Source: Ancylobacter moscoviensis
Lineage (GTDB): Bacteria; Pseudomonadota; Alphaproteobacteria; Rhizobiales; Xanthobacteraceae
Direction of reading: 5' to 3'
Length of the DNA: 64,000 bases
NCBI RefSeq assembly: GCF_007559435.1
Contig: NZ_VMBP01000001.1
Coordinates: forward strand, 931,406 to 995,405
Below the pieces are notes generated by a model, which saw nothing but the letters and a program-made list of their open reading frames with translations, had not been told where the DNA came from and did no database searches. The position numbers were made by a program, and so were the translations under genes. Below are positions 8,768-18,048 of the stretch, piece after piece (the stretch's first letter is position 1; each line of letters opens with the position of its first letter).

Positions 8768-10381
8768 TTATTCCGCCGCGATGGCCATCCCCGGCTGGGC
8801 GCCGCGCACCTCGTCGTCGACGGCCTTCTCGAAGCGGGCGAAGTTGGACGTGAACATGCCGACCAGCCGACGCGCGGCCATCGAGTAGTCGATGCGCGTC
8901 GGCCAGTTGCGGGCGGGCTCGAGCAGGCGTGTCTCCACGCCCTCGACCGCGACCGGCACCGCGAAGCCGAAATTCGCGTCGGTGCGATACTCGACGCCGT
9001 CGAGCTCACCGCCCAGAGCGGCCGCGAGCAGGCGGCGCGTTGTCTCCAGCGGGATGCGCTGGCCGACGCCGGCGCGGCCGCCGATCCAGCCGGTGTTCAC
9101 CAGCCAGCAATGGACCTCGTTGCGGGCGATGAGGTCGCGCAGCATGTTGCCGTAGACCGAGGGGTGGCGCGGCATGAAGGGGGCGCCGAAGCAGGCGGAG
9201 AAGGTCGCTTTGGGTTCGCTTACCCCGGCCTCGGTACCGGCCACCTTGGCCGTGTAGCCGGAGAGGAAATGGTACATGGCCTGCGCCGGCGTCAGCTTGG
9301 CGATGGGCGGCAGGACGCCGAAGGCGTCGCAGGTCAGCATGACGACGTTCTTCGGGGGGCCCCCCCGGCCATCCTCGCGCGCGTTGGCGATGAAGTCGAG
9401 CGGATAGGCGGCGCGGGCGTTCTCGGCGAGCGAGGCGTCGTCGAAGTCGGGCACGCGGCTATCGTTGTCGAGGACGACGTTCTCCAGCACCGTGCCGAAG
9501 CGCTGGCTGGCGGCGTAAATCGCCGGTTCGGCCTCGGCCGACAGGCGGATGGTCTTGGCGTAGCAGCCGCCTTCGAAGTTGAAGATGCCCTCGGCGCTCC
9601 AGCCATGCTCGTCGTCGCCGATCAGGGCCCGCGCCGGGTCGGCGGAGAGCGTCGTCTTGCCGGTGCCGGAAAGGCCGAAGAACAGCGCGGCGTCGCCCTC
9701 GGCGCCGACATTGGCGGAACAGTGCATCGGCAGCACGCCGCGTTCGGGCAGCACGTAGTTGAGATAGCTGAACACCGACTTCTTCATCTCGCCCGCATAG
9801 AGCGTGCCGCCGATCAGCACGAGGCCGTTGGTGAAGTCGCAGGCGATGACGGTCGGCGAGCGCACGCCGTGACGTTCCGGATCGGCCCGGAAGCCGGGGA
9901 CGCACAGCACGGTGAGCCGGGGTAGGAAGCCGGCGAGGTCGGCGGTATCCGGCCGGCGCAGCATGTTGCGGATGAACAGGGCGTGCCAGGCATGCTCGGT
10001 CAGCACGCGCACGCCGATGCGGTGCGCGGGGTCGGCGCCGGCGTGCAGATCCTGCGCGAAAAGCGTGCGCCCGCCCGCATGGGTGAGGAAATCGGCCTTG
10101 AGGGTCTCGAAATTCTCACGGGACAGCGCATTGGCATTGTCCCACCAGATGCTTTCCTCGGTCGCTTCCTCGCGGACGATGTAGCGGTCGTCCGGGCTGC
10201 GGCCGGTATGCGGGGCGGTGGTGGCCACGAGGGCGCCGGTATTGGAAAGCCGGGCTTCACCGCGGGCGATGGAACGCTCGCACAGAGCGGCCTCGCCGAG
10301 ATTCCAGAACACCCGTCCGGTCCCGTCGAGCCCGATGGTCTCGACGCCGTGATCCTCGTTGCGTGTGCCGGTTTGATTCAA
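8768..10381 (-). CDS. pckA: Phosphoenolpyruvate carboxykinase (ATP)
   Basis: Gluconeogenic enzyme converting oxaloacetate and ATP to phosphoenolpyruvate, CO2 and ADP. The kinase P-loop '[13 protein letters not shown]' (Lys242) and the metal-binding 'GDDEHGW' are present, as is the C-terminal '[11 protein letters not shown]'. With the TTG at 10381 the protein has 537 residues, the family's usual length. That TTG sits behind an excellent ribosome site, AGGGGAGGAG, and gives the N-terminus 'MNQTG'; the ATG at 10423 would add 14 residues of poor quality. pckA beside chvI is a conserved arrangement in Rhizobiales. A HugZ-like gene lies upstream on the same strand. Confidence 0.96.
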   Translation of the reverse strand: MNQTGTRNEDHGVETIGLDGTGRVFWNLGEAALCERSIARGEARLSNTGALVATTAPHTGRSPDDRYIVREEATEESIWWDNANALSRENFETLKADFLTHAGGRTLFAQDLHAGADPAHRIGVRVLTEHAWHALFIRNMLRRPDTADLAGFLPRLTVLCVPGFRADPERHGVRSPTVIACDFTNGLVLIGGTLYAGEMKKSVFSYLNYVLPERGVLPMHCSANVGAEGDAALFFGLSGTGKTTLSADPARALIGDDEHGWSAEGIFNFEGGCYAKTIRLSAEAEPAIYAASQRFGTVLENVVLDNDSRVPDFDDASLAENARAAYPLDFIANAREDGRGGPPKNVVMLTCDAFGVLPPIAKLTPAQAMYHFLSGYTAKVAGTEAGVSEPKATFSACFGAPFMPRHPSVYGNMLRDLIARNEVHCWLVNTGWIGGRAGVGQRIPLETTRRLLAAALGGELDGVEYRTDANFGFAVPVAVEGVETRLLEPARNWPTRIDYSMAARRLVGMFTSNFARFEKAVDDEVRGAQPGMAIAAE

Positions 10382-10514
10382 GGTCGGCTCCTCCCCTGAC
10401 GCATGACAAAGATGCGACACCATGGGAGGGCAGTCGGGCCTTTTGGCTGAAATTCCGCGCCGATTCTGTGGCCAAACCGGGTCGAAGCGGTGGTTGTCCC
10501 CGTCTTCGGTACCT

Positions 10515-11264
10515 TTAGACCGCCGCCGCCCGCGCCTGGTTGGCGAGCTCGACGAGCACCGCGCGCATGTCCCGCGCCGTGGTCACGCGGCGGTCGAAAT
10601 CAAGGCGGCGCACCCCGATGCCGTCCATCAGGTCGCAGCCTTCCGGGTCGAGGCCGACCATCTGCCAGTGGCCGGGGCCGGTGCCCAGCAGGTGCATGGC
10701 GTAGAGCTGCACCGCGTCGCCATGGTCGGCGTTCATGTGCGCGACCGCGCCTTCCTCCGCCGCGAGCACCTCGCCCGCGTCGCCGGTCGGGGTGCGCAGG
10801 GCGTCCCCCTCGATATCGACGATGCGCCCGAAGCCGGCGACCAGATGCGCGCTGTCGATCTCGATCCGGTAGAAGGCGAAGTCGCTGAAGCCGGCGAAGC
10901 CCGCCGCGTCCGGGTGGCGGGCGAGGAAGCGGCGGCGGGCGGTGGCGATCGCGGCGTCGTCCGACAGGCGGGCGATGCGTCCGCGCAGGCCGGCCCGCGC
11001 GCCCTGCAGCTCGTCGCCGTGACGGCGCTCGTCCACCAGCAGCGAGACCCGCGCATCCCGGGAGAGGTTGCACGTATGGCGGGCAAGGCCGGAGAGCAGC
11101 AATAGCGGCGCGCCGTCGGGAAGCGTGGCCAGCTGCACCAGCGAGGCGTAGGGCCCACCATCCTCGTCGAGCGTGGCGAGCGCGCCCGTCTGGCTCTCGC
11201 GGACGAGGCGCTTCACCGTGCGCGCGGCGTCGAAATCACTGTTCTGCTGGGGTATGGGCGACAT
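10515..11264 (-). CDS. HugZ-like pyridoxamine 5'-phosphate oxidase family protein with DUF2470 domain
   Basis: 249 residues. The N-terminal split-barrel flavin-binding fold (about residues 10-150) includes '[19 protein letters not shown]' and 'SLLVDERR'. The C-terminal DUF2470 region contains '[17 protein letters not shown]', the segment that in HugZ-type heme utilisation proteins carries the heme-ligand histidine. The likely role is heme binding or breakdown, or another flavin-dependent activity; it is not PdxH. The ATG at 11264 has GGAGG upstream. It is divergent from chvI and may share that control region. Confidence 0.82.
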   Translation of the reverse strand: MSPIPQQNSDFDAARTVKRLVRESQTGALATLDEDGGPYASLVQLATLPDGAPLLLLSGLARHTCNLSRDARVSLLVDERRHGDELQGARAGLRGRIARLSDDAAIATARRRFLARHPDAAGFAGFSDFAFYRIEIDSAHLVAGFGRIVDIEGDALRTPTGDAGEVLAAEEGAVAHMNADHGDAVQLYAMHLLGTGPGHWQMVGLDPEGCDLMDGIGVRRLDFDRRVTTARDMRAVLVELANQARAAAV

Positions 11265-11363
11265 GAAGCGATCCTCCGCGCGGGCCTGTGACAGGTGAGC
11301 GCGCCGGGCCGCAACGTCAAGCATTCGGTGGAGCGTTTGCCGGCTGGATTGGCTATGTGCCTT

Positions 11364-11410
11364 GAATCGCGCTATTTTCGGTTGAATCGATTTGCGTGTC
11401 ACATTATGGC
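11364..11410 (+). promoter_or_regulatory. Putative chvI promoter with two CcrM (GANTC) sites
   Basis: TTGAAT at 11382-11387 and TATGGC at 11405-11410 are separated by 17 bp, a plausible sigma70-type promoter 56 bp before the chvI ATG. Two GAATC methylation sites (GANTC class) occur at 11364-11368 and 11384-11388, and the second overlaps the -35. A GANTC methylase is encoded in this window at 49871-51061. Confidence 0.45.
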
Positions 11411-11465
11411 CACGCCGGCGCGGTTCACCGCCCCGTGTACCGCCGCCGAACAGGAAAGTGCGCAG

Positions 11466-12164
11466 ATGCCGACCATCGCTCTCGTCGACGACGATCGCAA
11501 CATCCTCACCTCCGTGTCCATCGCGCTGGAATCCGAAGGCTACCGGATCCAGACCTACACGGACGGCGCGACGGCGCTGGACGGCTTCAAGACCAACCCA
11601 CCTGACCTCGCCATCTTCGACATCAAGATGCCGCGCATGGACGGCATGGAGCTGCTGCGCCGCCTGCGCCAGAAGAGCGATATGCCGGTCATCTTCCTCA
11701 CCTCCAAGGACGACGAGATCGACGAGCTGTTCGGCCTGAAGATGGGCGCGGACGACTTCATCAAGAAACCGTTCTCCCAGCGCCTGCTGGTTGAGCGGGT
11801 GAAGGCGGTGCTGCGCCGCGTCGCGCCGAAGGACGGCGCCCTGCCGCGCGAGACCGACAGCGCCAAGGTACTGGAGCGCGGCCTGCTGCGGATGGATCCC
11901 GAGCGCCACACCTGCACCTGGAAGGGCGAGAACGTCACCCTGACCGTCACCGAGTTCCTGATCCTGCAGGCACTCGCCACCCGTCCGGGCGTGGTGAAGA
12001 GCCGCAACGCGCTGATGGACGCGGCCTATGATGATCAGGTCTATGTCGACGACCGTACCATCGACAGCCACATCAAGCGGCTGCGCAAGAAGTTCAAGGT
12101 GGTGGACGACAATTTCGAGATGATCGAGACGCTCTATGGCGTCGGCTACCGCTTCAAGGAGTAG
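11466..12164 (+). CDS. chvI: Response regulator ChvI (OmpR/PhoB family)
   Basis: 232 residues. The receiver domain has the acidic pair at Asp8-Asp10, phospho-acceptor Asp52 in '[12 protein letters not shown]' and the conserved Lys in 'IKKPFS'. The winged-helix DNA-binding domain ends with '[14 protein letters not shown]' and 'YGVGYRFKE'. In rhizobia ChvI works with ChvG/ExoS to control envelope, acid response, exopolysaccharide and motility genes. The ATG at 11466 begins the canonical '[10 protein letters not shown]'; the frame is open upstream but not conserved-looking. chvG follows with 7 bp between the stop and the preferred start. Confidence 0.95.
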   Translation: MPTIALVDDDRNILTSVSIALESEGYRIQTYTDGATALDGFKTNPPDLAIFDIKMPRMDGMELLRRLRQKSDMPVIFLTSKDDEIDELFGLKMGADDFIKKPFSQRLLVERVKAVLRRVAPKDGALPRETDSAKVLERGLLRMDPERHTCTWKGENVTLTVTEFLILQALATRPGVVKSRNALMDAAYDDQVYVDDRTIDSHIKRLRKKFKVVDDNFEMIETLYGVGYRFKE

Positions 12165-12171
12165 CGGCTCT

Positions 12172-14064
12172 TTGCTCGATCCCGAATCCACCCGGACCGC
12201 GACCGACGAGAGGGACGTCGAGGAAACCGGGGAGACGGTCGAAACCTCCGATGCCGGGCGGGGCAGGGGGATGCTCGCCGCGTTGCGGCGGGCGCGGAAC
12301 TTCGTTGCCTTCAAGAGCTTCTCCAGTCTCACCCGCCGTATCGTCCTGCTCAACCTCGCCGGCATGTGCGTGCTGGTGTCGGGTATTCTCTACCTCTCGG
12401 AATTCCGCGCCGGGCTGATCGACGCGCGCGTGCAGAGCCTCCTGGTGCAGGGCGAGATCATCGCCGGCGCCATTGCCGCCTCCGCGCAGGTCGAGACCAA
12501 CGCCATCACCATCGATCCCGAGCGCCTGCTCGAGCTGCAGGCGGGAGAGAGCTACGGCCCGGGCGAGGAAGGCTTCGCGCCGCTGGAATTCCCCATCAAT
12601 CCCGAGCGCGTCGCGCCGGTGCTGAAGCGCCTGATCGAGCCGACCGGGACGCGCGCGCGCATCTACGACCGCGACGGGGGGCTGCTGCTCGATTCCCGTT
12701 CCCTCTACTCGCGCGGCGAGATTCTGCGCTTCGACATGCCGGCGCCCAACACGCCCAAGCCGAACTGGATGGAGCGCGGCTGGAACAGCGTGAAGATGTG
12801 GTTCGAGCGTGGCGACCTGCCGCTCTACAAGGAGCTCGGGCCCAGCAACGGCAAGGGCTATCCCGAGGTGACGGAGGCGCTGCTGGGACAGAAGGCCAGC
12901 GCGGTGCAGGTGAATGATCGCGGCCAGATCATCGTTTCGGTGGCGGTGCCGGTACAGCGCTTCCGCGCCATTCTCGGCGCGCTGCTGCTCTCCACCCAGG
13001 GCGGCGAGATCGACGAGGCGGTGGCGGCCGAGCGGCTGGTCATCGTGCGCGTCTTCCTCGTCGCCATGGCGGTGATGGTGGTGCTCTCGCTGCTGCTCGC
13101 CGGCACCATCGCCGGCCCGGTGCGCAAGCTCGCCGATGCGGCCGAGCGCGTTCGGCGCCGCACGCGCTCTCGCGTCGAGATCCCGGATTTCACCAGCCGC
13201 TCGGACGAGATCGGCCATCTCTCCGGCGCGCTGCGCGACATGACCGATGCGCTCTATTCGCGCATCGAGGCGATCGAGAGCTTCGCCGCCGATGTCTCGC
13301 ATGAGCTGAAGAACCCGCTCACCTCGCTGCGCTCGGCGGTGGAGACGCTGCCGCTGGCCAAGACCGACAATTCGCGCGGCCGCCTGATGGAAGTCATCCA
13401 GCACGACGTGAAGCGGCTGGACCGACTGATCACCGATATCTCCGACGCCAGCCGTCTCGACGCCGAGCTGCAGCGGCAGGAAGCCGAGCCGGTCGATCTG
13501 GTGCGCCTGCTGAACACCGTCGCCGGCGTGCACAACGACGTGGTGCGCGGCGACGAGGTGAGCGTGAAGCTCGCCTTCGAGCACGCGCCGGGGACGAATG
13601 GCGAATTCATCATCCCCGGCCACGATTCCCGCCTCGGCCAGGTCATCAACAATCTGATCGACAATGCGCGCTCCTTTTCCGCCAAGGGCGGCGAGGTGCG
13701 CGTCACCTGCCGGCGGACGAAGGACGCGGTCGAGGTCATCGTCGACGATGACGGTCCAGGCATCCCGCCGCACGCGCTCGCGCGGATCTTCGAGCGCTTC
13801 TACACCGACCGTCCGGAGGAGCAGGGCTTCGGCCAGAATTCCGGCCTCGGCCTGTCGATCTCGCGGCAGATCGTCGAGGCGCATGGCGGGCGCATCTGGG
13901 CGGAGAACCGGCCGGCTGAAGGCGCCCCCAAGGAAGGCGCCCCCAAGAAGGCGAAGGCGGGCAAGGCCAAGGCAAAGGCGACCGATGGCGAGGTAGATAC
14001 GCCGCGGGCCCGGCCGGCGAAGCCGGGTGGCGCCCGCTTCATCGTCCGTCTGCCGGCGAGCTGA
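12172..14064 (+). CDS. chvG: Sensor histidine kinase ChvG (ExoS)
   Basis: Membrane kinase partner of ChvI. The first transmembrane segment is 'IVLLNLAGMCVLVSGILYL', followed by a periplasmic sensor region of about 220 residues, a second transmembrane segment, then HAMP, the H-box 'SHELKNPLTSLRS', the N-box 'VINNLIDNARSFS' and the G-box 'VDDDGPGIPP'. A Lys/Ala-rich insertion lies close to the C-terminus (about 13920-13990). I use the TTG at 12172 (630 residues) because AAGGAG at 12156-12161 precedes it with about 10 bp spacing. The ATG at 12271, behind GGCAGGGGG, gives 597 residues and is the main alternative, closer to known ChvG lengths. chvI, chvG and hprK form a tight run. Confidence 0.93.
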   Translation: MLDPESTRTATDERDVEETGETVETSDAGRGRGMLAALRRARNFVAFKSFSSLTRRIVLLNLAGMCVLVSGILYLSEFRAGLIDARVQSLLVQGEIIAGAIAASAQVETNAITIDPERLLELQAGESYGPGEEGFAPLEFPINPERVAPVLKRLIEPTGTRARIYDRDGGLLLDSRSLYSRGEILRFDMPAPNTPKPNWMERGWNSVKMWFERGDLPLYKELGPSNGKGYPEVTEALLGQKASAVQVNDRGQIIVSVAVPVQRFRAILGALLLSTQGGEIDEAVAAERLVIVRVFLVAMAVMVVLSLLLAGTIAGPVRKLADAAERVRRRTRSRVEIPDFTSRSDEIGHLSGALRDMTDALYSRIEAIESFAADVSHELKNPLTSLRSAVETLPLAKTDNSRGRLMEVIQHDVKRLDRLITDISDASRLDAELQRQEAEPVDLVRLLNTVAGVHNDVVRGDEVSVKLAFEHAPGTNGEFIIPGHDSRLGQVINNLIDNARSFSAKGGEVRVTCRRTKDAVEVIVDDDGPGIPPHALARIFERFYTDRPEEQGFGQNSGLGLSISRQIVEAHGGRIWAENRPAEGAPKEGAPKKAKAGKAKAKATDGEVDTPRARPAKPGGARFIVRLPAS

Positions 14065-14068
14065 CGCG

Positions 14069-14542
14069 ATGGCGGCCGATGCGCAGGGCAATACGCCACC
14101 GGCAACGGTCCACGGCTCCTGCGTCCGGGTCGGCACGCGCGGCGTGCTGATCCGGGGAGCGTCGGGCAGCGGCAAGTCGCATCTCGCCTTCGCGCTGATC
14201 CTCGCCGGCCGCAGCGGTGTGACGGAGCCTGCCGAGCTGGTGGCGGACGACCGCGTGGTGCTGGCGCGTCGCGGGGGGCAGCTTTTCGCCACCGCGCCGC
14301 ACAATCTCGCGGGGCTGATCGAGATCCGCGGGGCCGGTCTACGCCGGCTTCCCTTCGCCGCGGAGACGGCCGTCGACCTCGTCGTCGATCTCGGCGCCTC
14401 CGATGCCGCGCGTCTGCCGGAGCCGGCCGCGTTGCGCACGGTGATCGAGGGGGTGGAAATGGCGCGCCTGCCGGCTTTCGAGCCGGGCGACGTATTGCAG
14501 CAGGTGCTGGCGCTGCTGGTCACCGGGGCGGCGGCGGAGTGA
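14069..14542 (+). CDS. hprK: HPr kinase/phosphorylase, short alphaproteobacterial form
   Basis: 157 residues, corresponding only to the C-terminal catalytic half of Gram-positive HprK; this short form is normal in alphaproteobacteria. The Walker A loop is at residues 30-37 ('GASGSGKS'), followed by 'ELVADDRVVL' with the acidic catalytic residues and 'LIEIRGAGL'. It phosphorylates and dephosphorylates the regulatory serine of HPr. The ATG at 14069 is four bases after the chvG stop, so the two are probably co-translated. Together with EIIA-Man and HPr it forms a regulatory, non-transporting PTS that in rhizobia connects to ChvGI signalling. Confidence 0.92.
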   Translation: MAADAQGNTPPATVHGSCVRVGTRGVLIRGASGSGKSHLAFALILAGRSGVTEPAELVADDRVVLARRGGQLFATAPHNLAGLIEIRGAGLRRLPFAAETAVDLVVDLGASDAARLPEPAALRTVIEGVEMARLPAFEPGDVLQQVLALLVTGAAAE

Positions 14543-14725
14543 GCCGCAAGGTGCGGGAGCGCGCCGCCGCCGGAGCGCCGGCGCCGATTTTCCGCAGCGG
14601 CACTTGCCATTCATGTGCGGTGCAACGATGATGTGCGCCCCGCGAAGGGAGTGGCGGAACTCGATACCTCGGGTGCCCCAGGCAAGAACAATGCGGTCGC
14701 GCCGTGGGGCGCGCGGCGGAGCAGC

Positions 14726-15127
14726 ATGATAGGTCTCGTACTCGTAACGCATGGACGCCTCGCCAGCGAATTTCGCGCTGCGCTCGAACATGTGATGGGT
14801 CCGCAGTCGCAGCTCGAGACGATCACCATCGGTCCTGACGACGACATCGAGCAGCGCCGCAAGGACATCGTCGATGCGGTCGGCGCCGTGAACAGCGGCA
14901 ACGGCGTGGTGATCCTGACCGACATGTTCGGCGGCACGCCCTCCAACCTCGCCATCTCGGTGATGACCTCGCCGGACATCGAGGTGGTGGCGGGCATCAA
15001 CCTGCCGATGCTGGTCAAGCTCGCCACCGTGCGCGGCGAGGTGCCGATGGCCGACGCGGTCGCGCAGGCCCAGGAGGCCGGGCGCAAATACATCAACATC
15101 GCCAGCCGCGTGCTGGCCGGGAAGTGA
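14726..15127 (+). CDS. manX: PTS EIIA component, mannose family (regulatory)
   Basis: 133 residues, one EIIA-Man domain. The phospho-acceptor is His9 in 'LVLVTHGRLA', and 'LTDMFGGTPSNLA' is the family signature. No EIIB, EIIC or EIID partner is nearby, so it is a regulatory orphan receiving phosphate from HPr rather than part of a sugar importer. The ATG at 14726 gives the canonical start; the frame is open for 37 more codons upstream but that stretch does not look coding. The 183-bp gap after hprK may hold a weak promoter (TTGCCA at 14604, GATGAT at 14627). Its stop overlaps the HPr start as GTGA. Confidence 0.92.
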   Translation: MIGLVLVTHGRLASEFRAALEHVMGPQSQLETITIGPDDDIEQRRKDIVDAVGAVNSGNGVVILTDMFGGTPSNLAISVMTSPDIEVVAGINLPMLVKLATVRGEVPMADAVAQAQEAGRKYINIASRVLAGK

Positions 15128-15411
15128 CCGTGACGACGACCGCCATCCAGCGCGAGCTCGCCATCATCAACAAGCGGGGACTGCATGCCCGCGCCTCCGC
15201 CAAATTCGTCCAGACGGTCGAGCGCTTCGCGGCGGATGTGCGCGTCACGCGCGCGGGCGAGACGGTGGGCGGCACCTCCATCATGGGCCTGATGATGCTC
15301 GCCGCTGCGCCGGGCACGACCATTCTCGTCGAGGCCAGCGGTCCCGACGCGCAAGCGGCGGTGGACGCGCTGGACGCGCTGGTCTCCGACCGTTTCGGCG
15401 AGGGCGAGTAA
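15124..15411 (+). CDS. ptsH: Phosphocarrier protein HPr
   Basis: 95 residues. His21 in '[10 protein letters not shown]' is the site phosphorylated by enzyme I; Ser52 in '[11 protein letters not shown]' is the site targeted by HPr kinase, whose gene lies two genes upstream. The GTG start at 15124 overlaps the EIIA stop, indicating coupling. No enzyme I gene is in the window, so phosphate must come from an EI (PtsP type) encoded elsewhere. Downstream, ahcY has its own control region. Confidence 0.95.
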   Translation: MTVTTTAIQRELAIINKRGLHARASAKFVQTVERFAADVRVTRAGETVGGTSIMGLMMLAAAPGTTILVEASGPDAQAAVDALDALVSDRFGEGE

Positions 15412-15449
15412 AGCTTCGCTCCGCACCGGCGGCATTCGCGGTCGCCGTC

Positions 15450-15503
15450 ATATAAAGACATCTTTATATCGTTATTGTTTTCGCGGGGCTGGGCTGCTAT
15501 CAC
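15450..15503 (+). promoter_or_regulatory. Palindromic operator and promoter of ahcY (SAM/SAH-regulator type)
   Basis: ATATAAAGACATCTTTATAT at 15450-15469 is a 20-bp dyad, perfect except for the central two bases, in otherwise GC-rich DNA. It resembles the operators attributed to ArsR-family SAM/SAH-responsive regulators (SahR/SamR type) of methionine-cycle genes, which fits ahcY 97 bp downstream. A promoter-like pair, TTGTTT at 15475-15480 and TATCAC at 15498-15503 with 17 bp between, follows directly. The regulator is not in this window. Confidence 0.6.
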
Positions 15504-15565
15504 CCGGCCAGCTCAACCGCGCCCAATCCGCGCGCCAATCGCGTCAGGCAGAAGGGAAGCCGCAC

Positions 15566-16987
15566 ATGGCCGTCGCCAGCGAATACATCGTCAAGGACAT
15601 CAGCCTCGCCGGTTTCGGCCGCAAGGAGATCGAGCTCGCCGAGACCGAGATGCCGGGCCTGATGGCCATCCGTGCCGAATACGGCCCGTCGCAGCCGCTC
15701 AAGGGCGCGCGCATCGCCGGCTCGCTGCACATGACGATCCAGACCGCGGTGCTGATCGAGACGCTGAAGGCTCTCGGCGCCGATGTGCGCTGGGTGTCGT
15801 GCAACATCTTCTCGACCCAGGACCACGCCGCCGCCGCCATCGCCGCCGCCGGCACGCCGGTCTTCGCCTTTAAGGGCGAGACGCTGACCGAATACTGGGA
15901 CTTCACCGCCAAGCTGTTCGACTGGCACGGCGCGAAGGAAGGTGAACTTCTGGTCCCCAACATGATCCTCGACGATGGCGGCGACGCCACCATGCTGGTG
16001 CATCACGGCCTGCGCGCCGAGAATGGCGACACGGCGTTCCTCGACAAGGCCGAGTCCGAGGAAGAGGTGATCTTCTTCGCCCTGATCAAGAAGCTGCTGG
16101 CCGAGAAGCCGAAGGGCTGGTTCGCCGAGGTCGCCAAGTCGATCAAGGGCGTCTCGGAAGAGACCACCACGGGCGTGCACCGCCTCTACAAGCTCGCCGA
16201 GCAGGGCAAGCTGCTGTTCCCGGCGATCAACGTGAACGACAGCGTCACCAAGTCGAAGTTCGACAACCTCTATGGCTGCCGTGAATCGCTGGTCGACGCC
16301 ATCCGCCGCGGCACCGACGTGATGCTGGCCGGCAAGGTCGCCTTCGTCGCCGGCTTCGGCGATGTCGGCAAGGGCTCGGCCGCCTCGCTGCGCCAGGCCG
16401 GCGCGCGCGTCATCGTCTCGGAAGTCGATCCGATCTGCGCCCTGCAGGCGTCGATGGAAGGCTACGAGGTCACCACGATCGAGAACGCCTTCGACCGCGC
16501 CGACATCTATGTCACCGCCACCGGCAACCGCGACATCATCACCGTCGACCACATGCGGCAGATGAAGGACCGGGCGATCGTCTGCAACATCGGCCACTTC
16601 GACAACGAGATTCAGGTCGCCGGCCTGAAGAACTTCAAGTGGACCAACATCAAGCCGCAGGTGGACGAGATCGAGTTCCCCTCGGGCAACCGCATCATCC
16701 TGCTGTCGGAAGGCCGCCTGGTGAACCTCGGCAACGCCATGGGCCACCCCTCCTTCGTGATGTCGTCCTCCTTCTCCAACCAGACGCTGGCCCAGATCGA
16801 GCTGTGGGCCAACCCCGGCAAGTACGAGAAGCAGGTCTACACGCTGCCGAAGTTCCTCGACGAGAAGGTCGCGGCGCTGCACCTCGAGAAGCTCGGCGTG
16901 AAGCTGACCACGCTGCGCCCCGAGCAGGCCGACTATATCGGCGTGCCGGTCGAGGGCCCGTTCAAGCCGGACCATTACCGCTACTGA
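15566..16987 (+). CDS. ahcY: Adenosylhomocysteinase (S-adenosylhomocysteine hydrolase)
   Basis: 473 residues, a full-length NAD-dependent enzyme that splits S-adenosylhomocysteine to adenosine and homocysteine, clearing the by-product of methylation. Readable features are '[15 protein letters not shown]', '[17 protein letters not shown]', the NAD-binding '[11 protein letters not shown]' and the C-terminal '[10 protein letters not shown]'. It contains the insertion typical of the bacterial long form. The ATG at 15566 is preceded by GAAGGGAAG. It closes the conserved chvI-to-ahcY block and ends at a strong stem-loop. Its own operator suggests control by SAM or SAH rather than by the PTS genes. 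Confidence 0.97.
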   Translation: MAVASEYIVKDISLAGFGRKEIELAETEMPGLMAIRAEYGPSQPLKGARIAGSLHMTIQTAVLIETLKALGADVRWVSCNIFSTQDHAAAAIAAAGTPVFAFKGETLTEYWDFTAKLFDWHGAKEGELLVPNMILDDGGDATMLVHHGLRAENGDTAFLDKAESEEEVIFFALIKKLLAEKPKGWFAEVAKSIKGVSEETTTGVHRLYKLAEQGKLLFPAINVNDSVTKSKFDNLYGCRESLVDAIRRGTDVMLAGKVAFVAGFGDVGKGSAASLRQAGARVIVSEVDPICALQASMEGYEVTTIENAFDRADIYVTATGNRDIITVDHMRQMKDRAIVCNIGHFDNEIQVAGLKNFKWTNIKPQVDEIEFPSGNRIILLSEGRLVNLGNAMGHPSFVMSSSFSNQTLAQIELWANPGKYEKQVYTLPKFLDEKVAALHLEKLGVKLTTLRPEQADYIGVPVEGPFKPDHYRY

Positions 16988-17026
16988 GCGGGACGGGCGC
17001 TCCGGCGCCGTTCCTACGGATCAACG

Positions 17027-17053
17027 CGAAGGCCGGGCTCGTCCCGGCCTTCG
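17027..17053 (+). terminator. Stem-loop after ahcY
   Basis: A perfect 11-bp stem (17027-17037 with 17043-17053, core GAAGGCCGGG/CCCGGCCTTC) around a 5-base loop, 40 bp after the ahcY stop. The trailing bases (TCGTTC) are only weakly T-rich, so it is probably a terminator but an imperfect one. Confidence 0.6.
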
Positions 17054-17096
17054 TCGTTCAGAGGCGGCGAGCCGAAGCGATCCGTAGGCCCGGCGC

Positions 17097-17585
17097 CTAG
17101 AGTTCCTTCTGCACCAGCACCAGATCGAGCCGCTGGCCGAACTTGATGCCGATGCCCGGCATGTGGCCGGTCTCGACGAAGCCGAGCGCGGCGTGCAGCG
17201 CCAGCGAGGCGGCGTTGCCGCCGGTGATGCCGCCGATCATCACCTTCTTGCCGATGGCGCGCGCGGGGTCGAACAGGCTCTCCACGAGCCGCCGGCCGAT
17301 GCCGCGCCCGCGCGCGGCTTCGGCGACATAGACCGAATGCTCGACGCTGATGCGGAAGCCGTCGAAGGGACGGAAATCGCCGAAGCTGGCATAGCCCAGC
17401 ACCTCGCCATTCTCCTCGGCGACGATCACCGGATAGGACTTGTCCCGCCGGTCGCGCAGCCAGGCGAGACGGTTGGCGAGATCGGTCGGCGTATCGTTCC
17501 AGATCGCCGTCGAGTTCAGCACCGCGTGATTGTAGATGGCGAGGATGCCGGGCAGGTCGGCTTCCACGGCGTCGCGTAGCATCAT
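17097..17585 (-). CDS. GNAT N-acetyltransferase, phosphinothricin/methionine sulfoximine type
   Basis: 162 residues. It begins 'MMLRDAVEADLPGILAIYN', as in phosphinothricin and methionine-sulfoximine acetyltransferases. It carries the acetyl-CoA loop 'ARGRGIGRRLVESL' and the family segment 'MIGGITGGNAASLALHAALGF'. Such enzymes acetylate the amino group of glutamate or methionine analogues using acetyl-CoA; the true substrate is unknown. Two adjacent ATGs (17585 and 17582) are both possible starts. It is convergent with ahcY and stands alone. Confidence 0.85.
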   Translation of the reverse strand: MMLRDAVEADLPGILAIYNHAVLNSTAIWNDTPTDLANRLAWLRDRRDKSYPVIVAEENGEVLGYASFGDFRPFDGFRISVEHSVYVAEAARGRGIGRRLVESLFDPARAIGKKVMIGGITGGNAASLALHAALGFVETGHMPGIGIKFGQRLDLVLVQKEL

Positions 17586-17702
17586 GATGCCGAGCCTATG
17601 CGCAATGGGAGGGAAATTCCACGCCTGCCGTTGGCGCCGGCTCTCCTCGTCCCCATATCGAATGTCCGTGGGGCGACCGCTCTTGGAGGAAAGACCTTAA
17701 GG

Positions 17703-18029
17703 ATGAGCTCGACCGATCCGTTCGATCGAATGCGTTTCACCGTCAAGCGGGTGAGCTGGTGGCAGGTGGCGATCGTCATCGCCGTGGCCCTCGCGGTCGG
17801 CACCGCGCTGGCCCTGGTGGCGGCCAGCGTGTTCCTCGTGGTCTTTCCCATCGTCGTCATCGCCGGCCTCGCCTATCGCCTGTTCGGCGGTCGCAAGCCG
17901 AACGGCGCCGCCGGCGGCCCGACCATCATCGAGGCCGAATACCGCGTGCTCTCGCCGGAAGAGGCCGCCCGCGCCGATGCCCGGCGCGAGGACGAGGAAC
18001 GCTGGGATTCGGACCGGCGACTGCGCTGA
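17703..18029 (+). CDS. Small membrane protein of unknown function
   Basis: 108 residues. After a short N-terminus ('MSSTDPFDRMRFTVKRVSWW') comes one long hydrophobic stretch of about 40 residues that can form two transmembrane helices, then a charged tail ending 'ARREDEERWDSDRRLR'. I do not recognise a family. The start at 17703 is preceded by GGAGG and by AAGG closer in; the frame is open further up but the upstream part does not look coding. Its stop is 20 bp before the stop of the convergent ferredoxin-NADP reductase gene. Confidence 0.65.
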   Translation: MSSTDPFDRMRFTVKRVSWWQVAIVIAVALAVGTALALVAASVFLVVFPIVVIAGLAYRLFGGRKPNGAAGGPTIIEAEYRVLSPEEAARADARREDEERWDSDRRLR

Positions 18030-18048
18030 GGCCCGGCCGCTTCCTCGT

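Noticed and set aside
7598..9925. A 775-codon plus-strand frame crossing the antiporter, DUF3016 and pckA
   Set aside because: It runs out of frame through one real gene and antisense through two others; no conserved segment is visible.
10515..12365. A 616-codon minus-strand frame containing the HugZ-like gene
   Set aside because: Only the last 249 residues are real. The upstream part is antisense to chvI and chvG, and a good ATG with ribosome site exists at 11264.
12154..14610. An 818-codon minus-strand frame opposite chvG and hprK
   Set aside because: It is antisense to two well-supported genes and its product is low-complexity.
15412..15565. A SAM or SAH riboswitch upstream of ahcY
   Set aside because: I could not trace the conserved stems and loops of SAM-II, SAM/SAH or SAH riboswitches; the dyad explains the region better as a protein operator.
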